A stretch of DNA of 64,000 nucleotides from Acuticoccus sp963704595 (GTDB lineage: Bacteria; Pseudomonadota; Alphaproteobacteria; Rhizobiales; Amorphaceae), in contig OY969922.1 of assembly GCA_963704595.1 (NCBI GenBank), forward strand, positions 3,472,001 through 3,536,000. Reading direction: 5' to 3'. Under the pieces are notes generated by a model. The model was not told where the DNA came from, ran no database searches, and saw only the letters and a program-made list of their open reading frames with translations. A program made the position numbers and the translations under genes. Below, in pieces: positions 8,978 to 17,323 of the stretch. How positions within the stretch are numbered: position 1 is the first letter of the stretch; every line of letters begins with the position of its first letter.

Positions 8978-9894
8978 CAGCGGCGCCCTCCGTTGCGGAT
9001 ATAGCGGGCGTACATCCATGGTGCGAGGATGATGGCGACGGTGATCAGCATCAGCGTCGCGGCGGAGGTGGCAAGGCCGATGTTGGACCGCTCGAACAGG
9101 TGGTCCATCACGAACTTCGCCGGCACTTCGGATGCGATGCCCGGCCCCCCGCCGCTCATGGCGACGACCAGGTCGTAGAGCCGGGCGACGCCGGTCGCGA
9201 GAAGCACCACGGCGGTGACGATCATCGGGCCGAGCAGCGGCAGGATGACGGAAAGGTACATCCGCCACGGCGGGATGCCGTCGACGCGGGCGGCCTTCCA
9301 GAGGTCCTCGTCGATACCGCGCAGGCCCGCCAGCAGGATTGCCATGACGAGGCCCGCGCCCTGCCAGATCGCGGCAAGGACGATGGCGTAGATCACCATG
9401 TTGCGGTCGACCACCCAGTCGAACGTGAACCAGGAGAGGCCGAGCTTCTGGACCGCATTCTGCAGCCCGAGCGTGGGGTTGAAGATCCACTGCCACACGA
9501 GGCCGGTGACCACGAACGACATCGAGTAGGGATAGAGGAAGATGGTGCGGAACACGGCCTCGTTGCGCACCTTCTGGTCGATGAACACCGCCATCAGGAA
9601 GCCGAGGACGAGGCACCCGGAGATGTAGAGGACGCCGAATATCGCGATGTTCTCGACCGATACGAGAAACCGGGAGTTCGCGATCAGCCGCTCGTACTGG
9701 CTGAAGCCCACCCAGTCGAGGTTCGGCAGGAGCCGCGAGGACGTGAACGACAGGCGCACCGTCCACAGCATGCAGCCGACATAGACGACGAGCACGATCA
9801 GCGTGGTGGGGGCGAGCGCGATGGCCGCCGCATAAGGCAGGCGGCGACGCTTGCGCGCGGGCGGCTCCGGGGCCGCGACTGTCACGGACGACAT
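8977..9894 (-). CDS. Carbohydrate ABC transporter permease (MalF/UgpA type)
   Basis: An inner-membrane permease of 305 residues with about six transmembrane segments (first: AIALAPTTLIVLVVYVGCML). The EAA loop is DEDLWKAARVDGIPPWRMYL. An in-frame ATG 54 bases upstream exists, but the chosen start MSSVTVAAPE has a GAGG ribosome site at proper spacing and gives the usual length. It pairs with the MalG-type permease encoded next. The binding-protein gene lies 58 bases upstream on the same strand. Confidence 0.9.
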   Translation of the reverse strand: MSSVTVAAPEPPARKRRRLPYAAAIALAPTTLIVLVVYVGCMLWTVRLSFTSSRLLPNLDWVGFSQYERLIANSRFLVSVENIAIFGVLYISGCLVLGFLMAVFIDQKVRNEAVFRTIFLYPYSMSFVVTGLVWQWIFNPTLGLQNAVQKLGLSWFTFDWVVDRNMVIYAIVLAAIWQGAGLVMAILLAGLRGIDEDLWKAARVDGIPPWRMYLSVILPLLGPMIVTAVVLLATGVARLYDLVVAMSGGGPGIASEVPAKFVMDHLFERSNIGLATSAATLMLITVAIILAPWMYARYIRNGGRR

Positions 9895-9952
9895 CTGGTT
9901 CCCTCGGATGCGTTCAGGCGGCAGGGCCGAAGCCCCGCCGCATGACACTGGG

Positions 9953-11176
9953 TCAGTATGCCGATTCCATGGCGGAGACGAAGTTCTCGACGAAGTCGTC
10001 GGTCGTCATCGAGGGGGAGTTCCAGTATTCGGTGATGACGTCGCGCACCGCGCCCACCAGATCGGGCGAGTAGAAGTTGTTGCTGGGGACCTGGCTCGCC
10101 GGGTCCTGCAGCGCCTTCATGCCGGCCTGTGCGCAGGAGTCCATCGACGACACGTCGAGGTCGAGGCGGACGGGGACGGAGCCCTTCTTCTCGTTGAAGG
10201 CGACCTGCACCTCCGGCGACAGCATCAGCGCGGCCATCTTGTCCTGCGCGGCCTGGGCGCCCGCGTCGTCGGTCTTGGGGAAGACGAACACGTCGCCGCC
10301 CATCATGTAGCCGCCCGGCATGATGGTGCAGCCATAGTCCTCGCCGGGGGTGAGGCCGGCGGCGATGAACTCGCCCTTGGCCCAGTCGCCCATAACCTGA
10401 GCGGCGGCCTTGCCGGTCAGCACCATGTTGGTGGCCTCGTTCCAGCTGCGGCCGGGGCTGCCTTCGTCGATCAGGTCGCGCATCTGCGCAAACACTTCGG
10501 CGGCCTTGCGGAAGTCCTCGCCGCGGGCGGCTTCGGTGTCGACGTCACCGTAGATCGCCTTCATCAGTTCGGGGCCGCCTTCCTCCAGAAGCACGGCGTC
10601 GAACAGGATGTTGTCCTGCCAGTTCTGGCCGCCGTGGGCGAGCGGGATGACACCGGATTCGCGCAGCTTCGGCCCGGCCGCGATCAGCTCCTCGAAGCTC
10701 TGCGGCGGCTCGACGCCGGCGTCCGCCAGGACCTTGAGGTTGGTGAACAGCCAGTTCTGGCCGTGGATGTTGACCGGCACCGCATAGAACTTGCCGTCGC
10801 GGCTTGCCGCCTCGGTGATGGCGTCGGGCAGGACGTCGCGCCACTTGTTCTCTTCGGCGACGCTTTCGAGGTCGCGCAGGAGACCGTTGGAGACGAGTTC
10901 GACGAACTGGCCGCCGGTGTTGAACTGCATGACGGTCGGCGGGTTGCCGCCGACGATGCGGTTGACGCCGGCGTTGCGGGCGGCCTGTCCGCCGGCGATC
11001 GCCGTGTCGATCCAGTTGCCGCCTTCGTTGTTGTACCCGTCGGCAAAGACTTTCACGGCGGCGGATTCGCCACCTGACGTCCACCAGTGCAGCACTTCGG
11101 CGTCCTGCGCCTGTACGGCGGCAGGAAGCACGATGGCGATGGCGGTTGCGAGAAGCGCGGTACGGAGATTTTTCAT
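9953..11176 (-). CDS. Periplasmic solute-binding protein, family 1 (carbohydrate ABC importer)
   Basis: A 407-residue exported binding protein. It starts with a signal peptide (MKNLRTALLATAIAIVLPAA, predicted cleavage after VQA near residue 23) and continues VLHWWTSGGESAAV, the start typical of family-1 sugar-binding proteins. Two cysteines (GEDYGCTIMPG and MDSCAQAG) could form a disulfide. It delivers substrate to the two permeases and ATPase encoded downstream. A GGGAGG ribosome site precedes the ATG. Its upstream region holds a LacI-type palindromic operator and a divergent regulator gene, so expression is probably sugar-inducible. Substrate is unknown. Confidence 0.92.
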   Translation of the reverse strand: MKNLRTALLATAIAIVLPAAVQAQDAEVLHWWTSGGESAAVKVFADGYNNEGGNWIDTAIAGGQAARNAGVNRIVGGNPPTVMQFNTGGQFVELVSNGLLRDLESVAEENKWRDVLPDAITEAASRDGKFYAVPVNIHGQNWLFTNLKVLADAGVEPPQSFEELIAAGPKLRESGVIPLAHGGQNWQDNILFDAVLLEEGGPELMKAIYGDVDTEAARGEDFRKAAEVFAQMRDLIDEGSPGRSWNEATNMVLTGKAAAQVMGDWAKGEFIAAGLTPGEDYGCTIMPGGYMMGGDVFVFPKTDDAGAQAAQDKMAALMLSPEVQVAFNEKKGSVPVRLDLDVSSMDSCAQAGMKALQDPASQVPSNNFYSPDLVGAVRDVITEYWNSPSMTTDDFVENFVSAMESAY

Positions 11177-11202
11177 TCTTGTTTCCCTCCCATAGTGTTT
11201 TT

Positions 11203-11216
11203 TGTAATCGATTACA
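11203..11216. promoter_or_regulatory. Probable LacI-type operator (perfect 14-bp palindrome)
   Basis: TGTAATCGATTACA is a perfect inverted repeat with a central CG, the layout of many LacI/GalR operators. It sits in the 107-bp gap between the divergent binding-protein gene (-) and the LacI-type regulator gene (+), 27 bases upstream of the former's start codon. There it could block transcription of the importer operon and perhaps the regulator. The site is seen directly; the link to this regulator is inferred from position. Confidence 0.75.
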
Positions 11217-11283
11217 TGTACGCTAGCACAACTTCTTTTTTAGTGGAAGGGACGAATTTTCCGCTGAGGTTTCAGGAAGAGCG

Positions 11284-12342
11284 ATGCAACAGAGATCCCG
11301 CGCCGGGGGACGGGCGACCACGATCTCCGACGTGGCGGGCCTCGCCAAGGTCTCCACCGCGACAGTGAGCCGCGCGCTGACCGAGCCGCACCGGGTCAGC
11401 GCGGCGACGCGCGAGCGGGTGATCGCCGCCGTCAAGGAGACCGGGTACACGCCCAACGTCGCCGCGCGGAGCCTGCGTGTTGCCCGCTCGATGATGGTGC
11501 TGGTGGTGGTCCCCTACCGCGTCACGCCGTTCTTCAGCGTCCTCCTCCAGTCCATCGACCGTGCGCTCGCCGCCAGCGGCTACGGCATGCTCGTCGGCGA
11601 CCTCAACGACCGCGAGGAGCAGGAGCCCCGCCTCGTCCGCCTCGCGGCCGCCGGGCAGGTCGACGGCATGATCCTCCTCAACGGCGACATCCTGCAGTCG
11701 GGCGGCCTCAGGATCGACGAGATGGGCGTGCCCCTCGTTGCCCTTTGCATTCCGGCATCGGAAAGCATTCCGGCAATCCTGGTGAACGACCGTGCCGGGA
11801 GCGCCGAGGTGGCACGCTACCTCCTGTCACTCGGGCACAGGCGCTTCGGCTATCTCGGCGGGCCGCCGAGCAATCACAACAACGTGGAGCGCTACGAAGG
11901 CTTCATCGGCCCCCTGCGCGAGGCCGGTATCGAGCCCGCCGCCATCACCCGCTATGAGGGCGACTTTCATATCGCGTCCGGCGCGGCTGCGGGCCGGGCG
12001 CACGTTGCACTGCCGAACCCGCCCACCGCGGTCTACTGCGCCAGCGACATGATGGCGCTGGGCTTCATGAGCCAGGTGCAGGCGGCCGGTCTCAGCGTCC
12101 CCGGAGACGTGTCGGTCGCCGGGTTCGACGGCATCGACATCGCCGACTACTGGGTCCCGGCACTCACCACCGTCGCGCAGCCCTGCGAGGCAATGGGAAA
12201 GGCCGCGGCGGCCCGAATCCTGCGCCTCCTCGGCGCGGAAACGCCGGAAGAGGACGACGCGCCGCCCCCTCCGCTGCGCGAGGAACTCGAAGTGACCGTG
12301 CGGATTGCGGCGAGCACAGCCGCCCCTTCAGATCGGTGGTAG
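11284..12342 (+). CDS. LacI-family transcriptional regulator
   Basis: A 352-residue regulator. The N-terminal helix-turn-helix is textbook (TTISDVAGLAKVSTATVSRA) and is followed by the hinge region GYTPNVAARSLRVARS. The rest is a periplasmic-binding-protein-like effector domain with YCASDMMALGFM and VAGFDGIDIADYW. It should bind the palindrome at 11203-11216 and control the divergent sugar importer cluster, releasing DNA or binding it when a sugar-derived ligand is present. An AGGAAG ribosome site precedes the ATG. The inducer cannot be deduced. Confidence 0.93.
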   Translation: MQQRSRAGGRATTISDVAGLAKVSTATVSRALTEPHRVSAATRERVIAAVKETGYTPNVAARSLRVARSMMVLVVVPYRVTPFFSVLLQSIDRALAASGYGMLVGDLNDREEQEPRLVRLAAAGQVDGMILLNGDILQSGGLRIDEMGVPLVALCIPASESIPAILVNDRAGSAEVARYLLSLGHRRFGYLGGPPSNHNNVERYEGFIGPLREAGIEPAAITRYEGDFHIASGAAAGRAHVALPNPPTAVYCASDMMALGFMSQVQAAGLSVPGDVSVAGFDGIDIADYWVPALTTVAQPCEAMGKAAAARILRLLGAETPEEDDAPPPPLREELEVTVRIAASTAAPSDRW

Positions 12343-12527
12343 GAAGCGCTCGAAAGGATAGTCGACCTCTGCAAAAGGCGAGCATTCCATACATTATCGA
12401 TACAAAAATGGGCTACCGCACCCTTGGATGGGTCAAGTTGCGCAGCATATAGAAAGAAGGCTTGGCAAAACCGCTCTTTCGCCGATGAACTCCGAGCCCG
12501 TTCGGCCTACCGCGATGGGAAACAACA

Positions 12528-13799
12528 GTGTCTGACGCGCTCAATGAGAAGAATGGGCTATTTGATTTCATTGCGCGTGACACAATCGCGTCAAATCAAG
12601 AATCCGATCCTATCAAGCGCGCCGTCCAGATCATCCGCAAGCACCTGGACATGGACGTTGCCTACATTTCCGAGTTCGTCGGGGATCAGTCCGTCTTTCG
12701 CGAGGTGGACGCGCCCGGCCTCGAGGACATGATCCGGATCGGCGATTCCCGATCGCTGGACGACGTCTACTGCCGCCACATCCTCAACGGCACCCTGCCC
12801 GAATTGATGCCCGATACGAGCAAGGAGCCCTTCGCGCTGCAGATGCCGATCACCACCCAGGTGCCGATCGGCGCTCACCTCAGCGTGCCGATCCGCCTCC
12901 CCGACGGCGAGTGCTACGGCATGTTCTGCTGCCTCAGCTTCAACCCCGACCAGTCGCTCAACAACCGCGATCACCAGATGATGCGGGCCTTTTCCGAGCT
13001 CGCCGCCTTCGAGATCAACCGGAAGGTCCAGCGCGAGCGCCAAACCGCCCTGAAGCTCGCCCGGATCACCGAGATCCTCGAGCACGATGGGATCGAAACG
13101 TTCCACCAGCCGATCTGCGACCTCGTCACCCGCCGCCCTGCCGGCTTCGAGGCGCTGAGCCGGTTCGAAAGCTCCCCGAAGCGTTCGCCGGACAAGTGGT
13201 TCGCGGAGGCGGACGAGGTGAACCAGCGCGCCGCTCTGGAGATCGCTGCGATCGTGAAGGCGCTGCCGACGATCGCCCAGCTTCCCGCCGACACCTACCT
13301 ATCGGTCAACGTCTCGCCGGGAACGGCGCTCTGCACCGAGCTTGCCGACATTCTCGCCATGGCGCCGCTCGACCGGCTCGTCCTCGAAATCACCGAGCAG
13401 CTCCCCATTGGCGACTACGAAGCCGTCAACACCGCGCTGGCGCCCCTGCGCAAGGCCGGGATGCGCCTCGCCGTGGACGACGCCGGTGCAGGCCACGCCA
13501 GCCTCAAACACATCTTCCAGCTCAACCCGGACATCATCAAGTTCGACATGAGCCTCACGCGCGACCTCGACCAGGACACCGTGCGCCAGATCCTGATCGG
13601 CGCGCTGGTCGCGTTCTCGCGGGACACCGGGAGCACCATCGTCGCCGAAGGCGTCGAGACCGAAGCAGAGCTCGCCGCCCTCGACAGGCTCGGCGTCCGG
13701 TTCGGGCAGGGCTATCTCCTCGGCCGCCCGGCACCCGCGGCAACGGCAGCTGCCGGCCAGAAGGCCAGCCGTCAGCTCTCCTACGCCTCGAACCGGTAG
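12528..13799 (+). CDS. GAF-EAL cyclic-di-GMP phosphodiesterase-like protein
   Basis: A 423-residue soluble signalling protein with a GTG start. Residues ~25-165 form a GAF-like sensor domain (VPIGAHLSVPIRLPDGECYG). Residues ~185-405 form an EAL domain. The catalytic set appears conserved: GFEALSRF (EAL glutamate), SVNVSP (asparagine), LEITEQ (glutamate), VDDAGAGHASL (two aspartates), IIKFDMS (lysine) and AEGVET (glutamate). Loop 6 reads DDAGAG rather than the common DDFGTG, a variant I associate with GAF-EAL proteins. It probably hydrolyses cyclic-di-GMP to pGpG under control of a small ligand or redox signal. A diguanylate cyclase gene follows on the same strand. Confidence 0.88.
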   Translation: MSDALNEKNGLFDFIARDTIASNQESDPIKRAVQIIRKHLDMDVAYISEFVGDQSVFREVDAPGLEDMIRIGDSRSLDDVYCRHILNGTLPELMPDTSKEPFALQMPITTQVPIGAHLSVPIRLPDGECYGMFCCLSFNPDQSLNNRDHQMMRAFSELAAFEINRKVQRERQTALKLARITEILEHDGIETFHQPICDLVTRRPAGFEALSRFESSPKRSPDKWFAEADEVNQRAALEIAAIVKALPTIAQLPADTYLSVNVSPGTALCTELADILAMAPLDRLVLEITEQLPIGDYEAVNTALAPLRKAGMRLAVDDAGAGHASLKHIFQLNPDIIKFDMSLTRDLDQDTVRQILIGALVAFSRDTGSTIVAEGVETEAELAALDRLGVRFGQGYLLGRPAPAATAAAGQKASRQLSYASNR

Positions 13800-13944
13800 C
13801 GGCAAGACAGTCGCATGCGCAGTGCGCCGAACCACACGAATGCGACGGATGGGACATCCATCGCGCTGCCCCATCCGTATCTTGTGCATGTGCATCAATT
13901 CTTTTCGTCGACATCGTCCGGGCGCGGCCTGAGGTTCGGATCCA

Positions 13945-15138
13945 ATGCTTGAACTCTCCCTCCCGCTCCTGCGCAACACCGGCCTTCTGGCCGTCGTCGC
14001 GGTCATCTACGGCGTCGCGATCTCACGGTTGCCGCAGCGCTACTGGAACCTCGCGCTGGGTGCGATCTGCGCCCTCGGCGCAATCCTTGCCATGCTCGAC
14101 CCAACGGAGCTGCGGCCCGGCGTCCTCATCGATTCCCGCACCACGATGATCACGCTCGCGACCTTCTTCGGCGGCCCCGTCGGCGGCATCATCGCGGGCG
14201 GGTTCGCAATCGCCTACCGCCTTTATCTCGGCGGTATCGGCGCTGTCGCGGGTGTCTCGATCATCGCGTTCGCGTTCGTCCTCGGTCTCTTCGGGCACTA
14301 CCTGCTGGGCGTCGGACACAGGAAGACGAAGGTGCGCGACGTCCAGCTCATTGCGCTCGTCTCGCCTGTCCTGGCGCTTGGCATCTTCGTTCTGCCTGCG
14401 GACATTGCGTGGCCGATCTTCGAGAAGACGTTCTTTCCCGTAGCGGTCGTTCGCATCCTCGGGACCACGGTTCTCGGCATGATGATCCTGCACGAGCAGC
14501 ATCGCGTTCTCGCCGAACGCGAGATCAGGCGCCTTGCCTTCATCGACGAGCTGAGCGGCGTGCCCAACCGGCGCTCGTTCTACAAGCAGCTCGACGATGC
14601 GTGGGCGCAGTGGAAGCGCTACGGCCACCAGTTCGCGGTGGTGATGATCGACATCGACCGCTTCAAGCTGGTCAACGACACCTACGGGCATCCGGCGGGT
14701 GACGAGGTCATCAAACATCTGGCGCGCGTCATGAAGGAGGAAGCGCGCGAGTGCGACTTGCCCGCCCGCCTCGGCGGCGAGGAGTTCGCCCTCCTCCTGC
14801 GCAATACCTCGTCGGACGGCGCGTTCGTGATGGCCGAGAGGTTGAGGCGCAGGATCGAGAGCGAGCTGATCGAGTACGACGGCAAGGTGCTGAGCTACAC
14901 CATCAGCGCAGGCCTCAGCGCCGACCTCGACGCAGGCGCGATCCGGCGCGACCCGATGGCAAGCTCCGACCAGGCGCTCTACGAGGCCAAACGCTCAGGC
15001 CGCAACCGCGTCGCGCGCGGCTTTGCCGAAGCGGCAGGCCGCGAGGCGGAGCAACTCCTCGGCAGCGCGCAGGCGGGCCTGCGCAACATGATGGGCGGCA
15101 ACATGGTGCCCGGCGCACAGCAGAGCGCCGAGAAGTAG
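13945..15138 (+). CDS. Membrane-bound diguanylate cyclase (5TM sensor + GGDEF)
   Basis: This 397-residue protein begins with five to six membrane segments resembling the 5TMR-LYT sensor module (DSRTTMITLATFFGGPVGGI then AGGFAIAYRLYLGG). A cytoplasmic GGDEF domain starts near residue 195 (LAFIDELSGVPNRRSF). The active-site signature is GGEEF, compatible with activity. An RECD motif exactly five residues before it matches the RxxD inhibitory site, so product feedback is expected. It makes cyclic-di-GMP from GTP. The neighbouring EAL gene encodes the opposing activity; the two are separated by 145 bases, so co-transcription is possible but not certain. Confidence 0.92.
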   Translation: MLELSLPLLRNTGLLAVVAVIYGVAISRLPQRYWNLALGAICALGAILAMLDPTELRPGVLIDSRTTMITLATFFGGPVGGIIAGGFAIAYRLYLGGIGAVAGVSIIAFAFVLGLFGHYLLGVGHRKTKVRDVQLIALVSPVLALGIFVLPADIAWPIFEKTFFPVAVVRILGTTVLGMMILHEQHRVLAEREIRRLAFIDELSGVPNRRSFYKQLDDAWAQWKRYGHQFAVVMIDIDRFKLVNDTYGHPAGDEVIKHLARVMKEEARECDLPARLGGEEFALLLRNTSSDGAFVMAERLRRRIESELIEYDGKVLSYTISAGLSADLDAGAIRRDPMASSDQALYEAKRSGRNRVARGFAEAAGREAEQLLGSAQAGLRNMMGGNMVPGAQQSAEK

Positions 15139-15148
15139 CAGGCCGCCG

Positions 15149-16120
15149 TCAGGCCGCCGTGGCCGGCCGCCGCGACACCGAAAGCCGTTCGGCGATCTCC
15201 GCCTCGAACACGTCCGTCAGCGCCTCCGCCAGCGGGGAGACGGCGCGCGACGCCGGCATCACGGCCGACAGCGCGAAGCGCACCCGCGGCGCGAACGGCA
15301 CGACCCTGACGTTGGGCGACTGGAAGAAGCCCGCCGAGATCTCGTCGATCAGGCCGACCCCGACGCCCTCTTCCACCACCCGTGCCGCGATGTTGAGGAA
15401 ACGCACCTCCACGACCGGCGCGTAGGACACGGACGCATCGCGGAACGCGTTCTCGATGAGGAAGCCGATGCGGCTCGTCGGCTGCGGGCCAACCAGAGGC
15501 ACGCCGGCAAGGTCTGCCGGAGAGATCGACTTCTGGTTCGCCGCGGGGTGATCGACCGGGCACAGGCACACTGCGCTCACCGACGCGAGGTTGCGGAAGC
15601 GCAGCCCCTGCCGCTGGGGCGCCTCCATCGCAAAGCCGACGTCGGCGACGCCGTTCTCGACCATTTCGAGGAGGTTGCTGAGCGCGTCGGTCTCGACGCC
15701 GAGCTTCACCAGCGGCCGCTCCGCCATGAACCTGCCGACCACGGACGGGACCACCGCCACCGAGAGCTCTGCCGTCGCGACGATCCGCAGGCGCCCGACG
15801 CTGCCGGTGCGCAGGTCCTGCGCCCGCTGCTTCACCGCGTTGTGCTGGAGGAACAGGGGCTCGGCGGTCTCGAGGAGGCTGCGGGCCTCCTCGGTCGGGA
15901 AGAGGCCGTTGGCGGAGCGCTCGAATAGGCGAAACCCGAGGCGCCCCTCCATGTGCTTGAGCGCATTGGATACGGCGGACTGCGACACCCCGAGGTCCTC
16001 GGCCGCCGCGACTGTCGTGCGGCAGTGCATGATGGCGCGGAAGATCTCGAGCTGTCTCAGATTCATCGGGCTGCTGTCCGGAACCGCGGGAAGCCGTTTC
16101 TTCGGCGCCCCGTCAGCCAT
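15149..16120 (-). CDS. LysR-family transcriptional regulator
   Basis: A 323-residue LysR-type regulator. The winged helix-turn-helix spans LRQLEIFRAIMHCRTTVAAA to SNALKHMEGRLGFRLFER, followed by a linker and the substrate-binding-like effector domain. The ATG used (MADGAPKK) overlaps the previous gene's stop by eight bases; an alternative ATG at 16066 (MNLRQLEIF) gives the more usual LysR N-terminus. It is the last gene of the nine-gene CoA-pathway operon and probably regulates it, sensing a pathway acid. Regulators of this family are often divergent from their targets, so being co-directional and last is a little unusual. Confidence 0.88.
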   Translation of the reverse strand: MADGAPKKRLPAVPDSSPMNLRQLEIFRAIMHCRTTVAAAEDLGVSQSAVSNALKHMEGRLGFRLFERSANGLFPTEEARSLLETAEPLFLQHNAVKQRAQDLRTGSVGRLRIVATAELSVAVVPSVVGRFMAERPLVKLGVETDALSNLLEMVENGVADVGFAMEAPQRQGLRFRNLASVSAVCLCPVDHPAANQKSISPADLAGVPLVGPQPTSRIGFLIENAFRDASVSYAPVVEVRFLNIAARVVEEGVGVGLIDEISAGFFQSPNVRVVPFAPRVRFALSAVMPASRAVSPLAEALTDVFEAEIAERLSVSRRPATAA

Positions 16121-16406
16121 TCATGGCAGCAAAGCGCAGGCGCGTGAAGTTGGAAACCTTGCCTTCGAAGGGACCAAAGCCCTTGATGGCGTGGAACTCG
16201 GGACTGTCGTAGGCCTCCGGCCCGGTGATCTCGTAGATCGCGACGTACTTCGGCCCGCCCTCGACGCAGATCCGCCGCGTCGCCGAGAGCCAGCCCGGAC
16301 AGGCGAGGATATCGGGCACGTGGGTGTTGTCGTACCAGTCGTTGAACGCCGCCTCGTCCTCCGGGGCGACGTCGACCATCACGATGTGGAGCATCGGCGC
16401 CGTCAC
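16113..16406 (-). CDS. Small dimeric alpha/beta-barrel-like protein (EthD/ABM-like fold)
   Basis: A ~97-residue cytoplasmic protein resembling small ferredoxin-like-fold families (EthD, antibiotic-biosynthesis monooxygenase, DUF4286). Visible hallmarks are MLHIVMVDV, an early WYDNTHVPDIL segment, and YVAIYEITGPEAYDSPEF. Proteins of this type act as small oxygenases, dehalogenases or isomerase helpers, or have no known activity; I do not assign a reaction. The GTG start overlaps the upstream stop by four bases (GTGA), as elsewhere in this operon; an ATG at 16394 is the alternative and skips only four residues. Confidence 0.75.
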   Translation of the reverse strand: MTAPMLHIVMVDVAPEDEAAFNDWYDNTHVPDILACPGWLSATRRICVEGGPKYVAIYEITGPEAYDSPEFHAIKGFGPFEGKVSNFTRLRFAAMNG

Positions 16407-17323
16407 ACCGCGAGCCCCGCGGTCTGCAGCGCGCCCCTCAGCGCCTCGATCTCGGCTGCATCCAGCGTCGGCGTCGGCGCGCGGCAGACGGCGGACGGGA
16501 TGCGCCCGAGAAGGACGAGGCAGGCTTTCAGACGCGCGGTCGCGAGATGGCCCGGCGCGCCGTAGACGATCTGGCCGAGGTCGAACAGCGCCTCGTGGAG
16601 GCGCCGGCCCTCGGCCATGTCGCCGGCCTCGACCGCGCGCTCCAGCGCCACGATCAGCTCGGGCACCACGGCGGCGAGACTGACGAGGCTGCCCTCGCTG
16701 CCAATCGCGAAGCTCGGGAAGAGGTGCTCGTCGCCGGAGGCCATCACCGCGACGTCCGGCCGGAGGCGCTTGGCGAGGCGGCGCGTCTTGTCGTAGGCGA
16801 GCGTTTCCCAGCTCCCCTCCTTGATGCCCACCACCGCCTCGATCTCGAGAAGCGCGGAGAGCGTCCCGGCGTCGTATGCGGTCTTCCCGGCGCCGACGGA
16901 GCCCTGGAAGAGGAACATCGGCGTGCCGGCCGCTTCCGCGATGGCGCGGTGGTGCGCGACGATCGCGCGCCTGTCCGTCCCCAGCGCCCACGAGAAGGGC
17001 GGGAACACCATCACGGCGTCCGCGCCCGCCGCGGCGGCGTCGGCGGCGCGAGCCGCGGCCTCGTCCGTCGCCTCGGCGTTGATGCCGCAGACCACGAACT
17101 TGCGGCCGGCCTGTTTGCGGGCGACCGACACCACCTGCGCCGTCTCCTCGCGGGTCAGCATCGCGTTCTCGCCGGCGTGGCCGTTGACGAGGAGCCCGAC
17201 GAGGCCGTCGGTGGCGAGAACGGACGCGAGGTGCCCCTCGAGGGCCGCTTCGTCGATCGCGCCCTCCGGCGTCATCGGCAGGATGGTCGCGGCGTAGATG
17301 CCGCCGAAGGGATGGCGCGTCAT
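16403..17323 (-). CDS. DapA-family protein, divergent copy A (GHAGE motif)
   Basis: A 306-residue TIM-barrel protein of the dihydrodipicolinate synthase/N-acetylneuraminate lyase superfamily. The Schiff-base lysine is present (GIKEGS, K168). The canonical GTTGE/GSTGE carboxylate-binding loop reads GHAGE (48-52), and the usual active-site Tyr-Asn becomes Phe-Gln (LFQGS, F139). The copy encoded directly upstream (17320-18246) shows the same changes, so this is a defined subfamily, not decay. It probably catalyses an aldol-type cleavage or condensation with a non-pyruvate partner. It overlaps both neighbours by four bases. Confidence 0.82.
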   Translation of the reverse strand: MTRHPFGGIYAATILPMTPEGAIDEAALEGHLASVLATDGLVGLLVNGHAGENAMLTREETAQVVSVARKQAGRKFVVCGINAEATDEAAARAADAAAAGADAVMVFPPFSWALGTDRRAIVAHHRAIAEAAGTPMFLFQGSVGAGKTAYDAGTLSALLEIEAVVGIKEGSWETLAYDKTRRLAKRLRPDVAVMASGDEHLFPSFAIGSEGSLVSLAAVVPELIVALERAVEAGDMAEGRRLHEALFDLGQIVYGAPGHLATARLKACLVLLGRIPSAVCRAPTPTLDAAEIEALRGALQTAGLAV

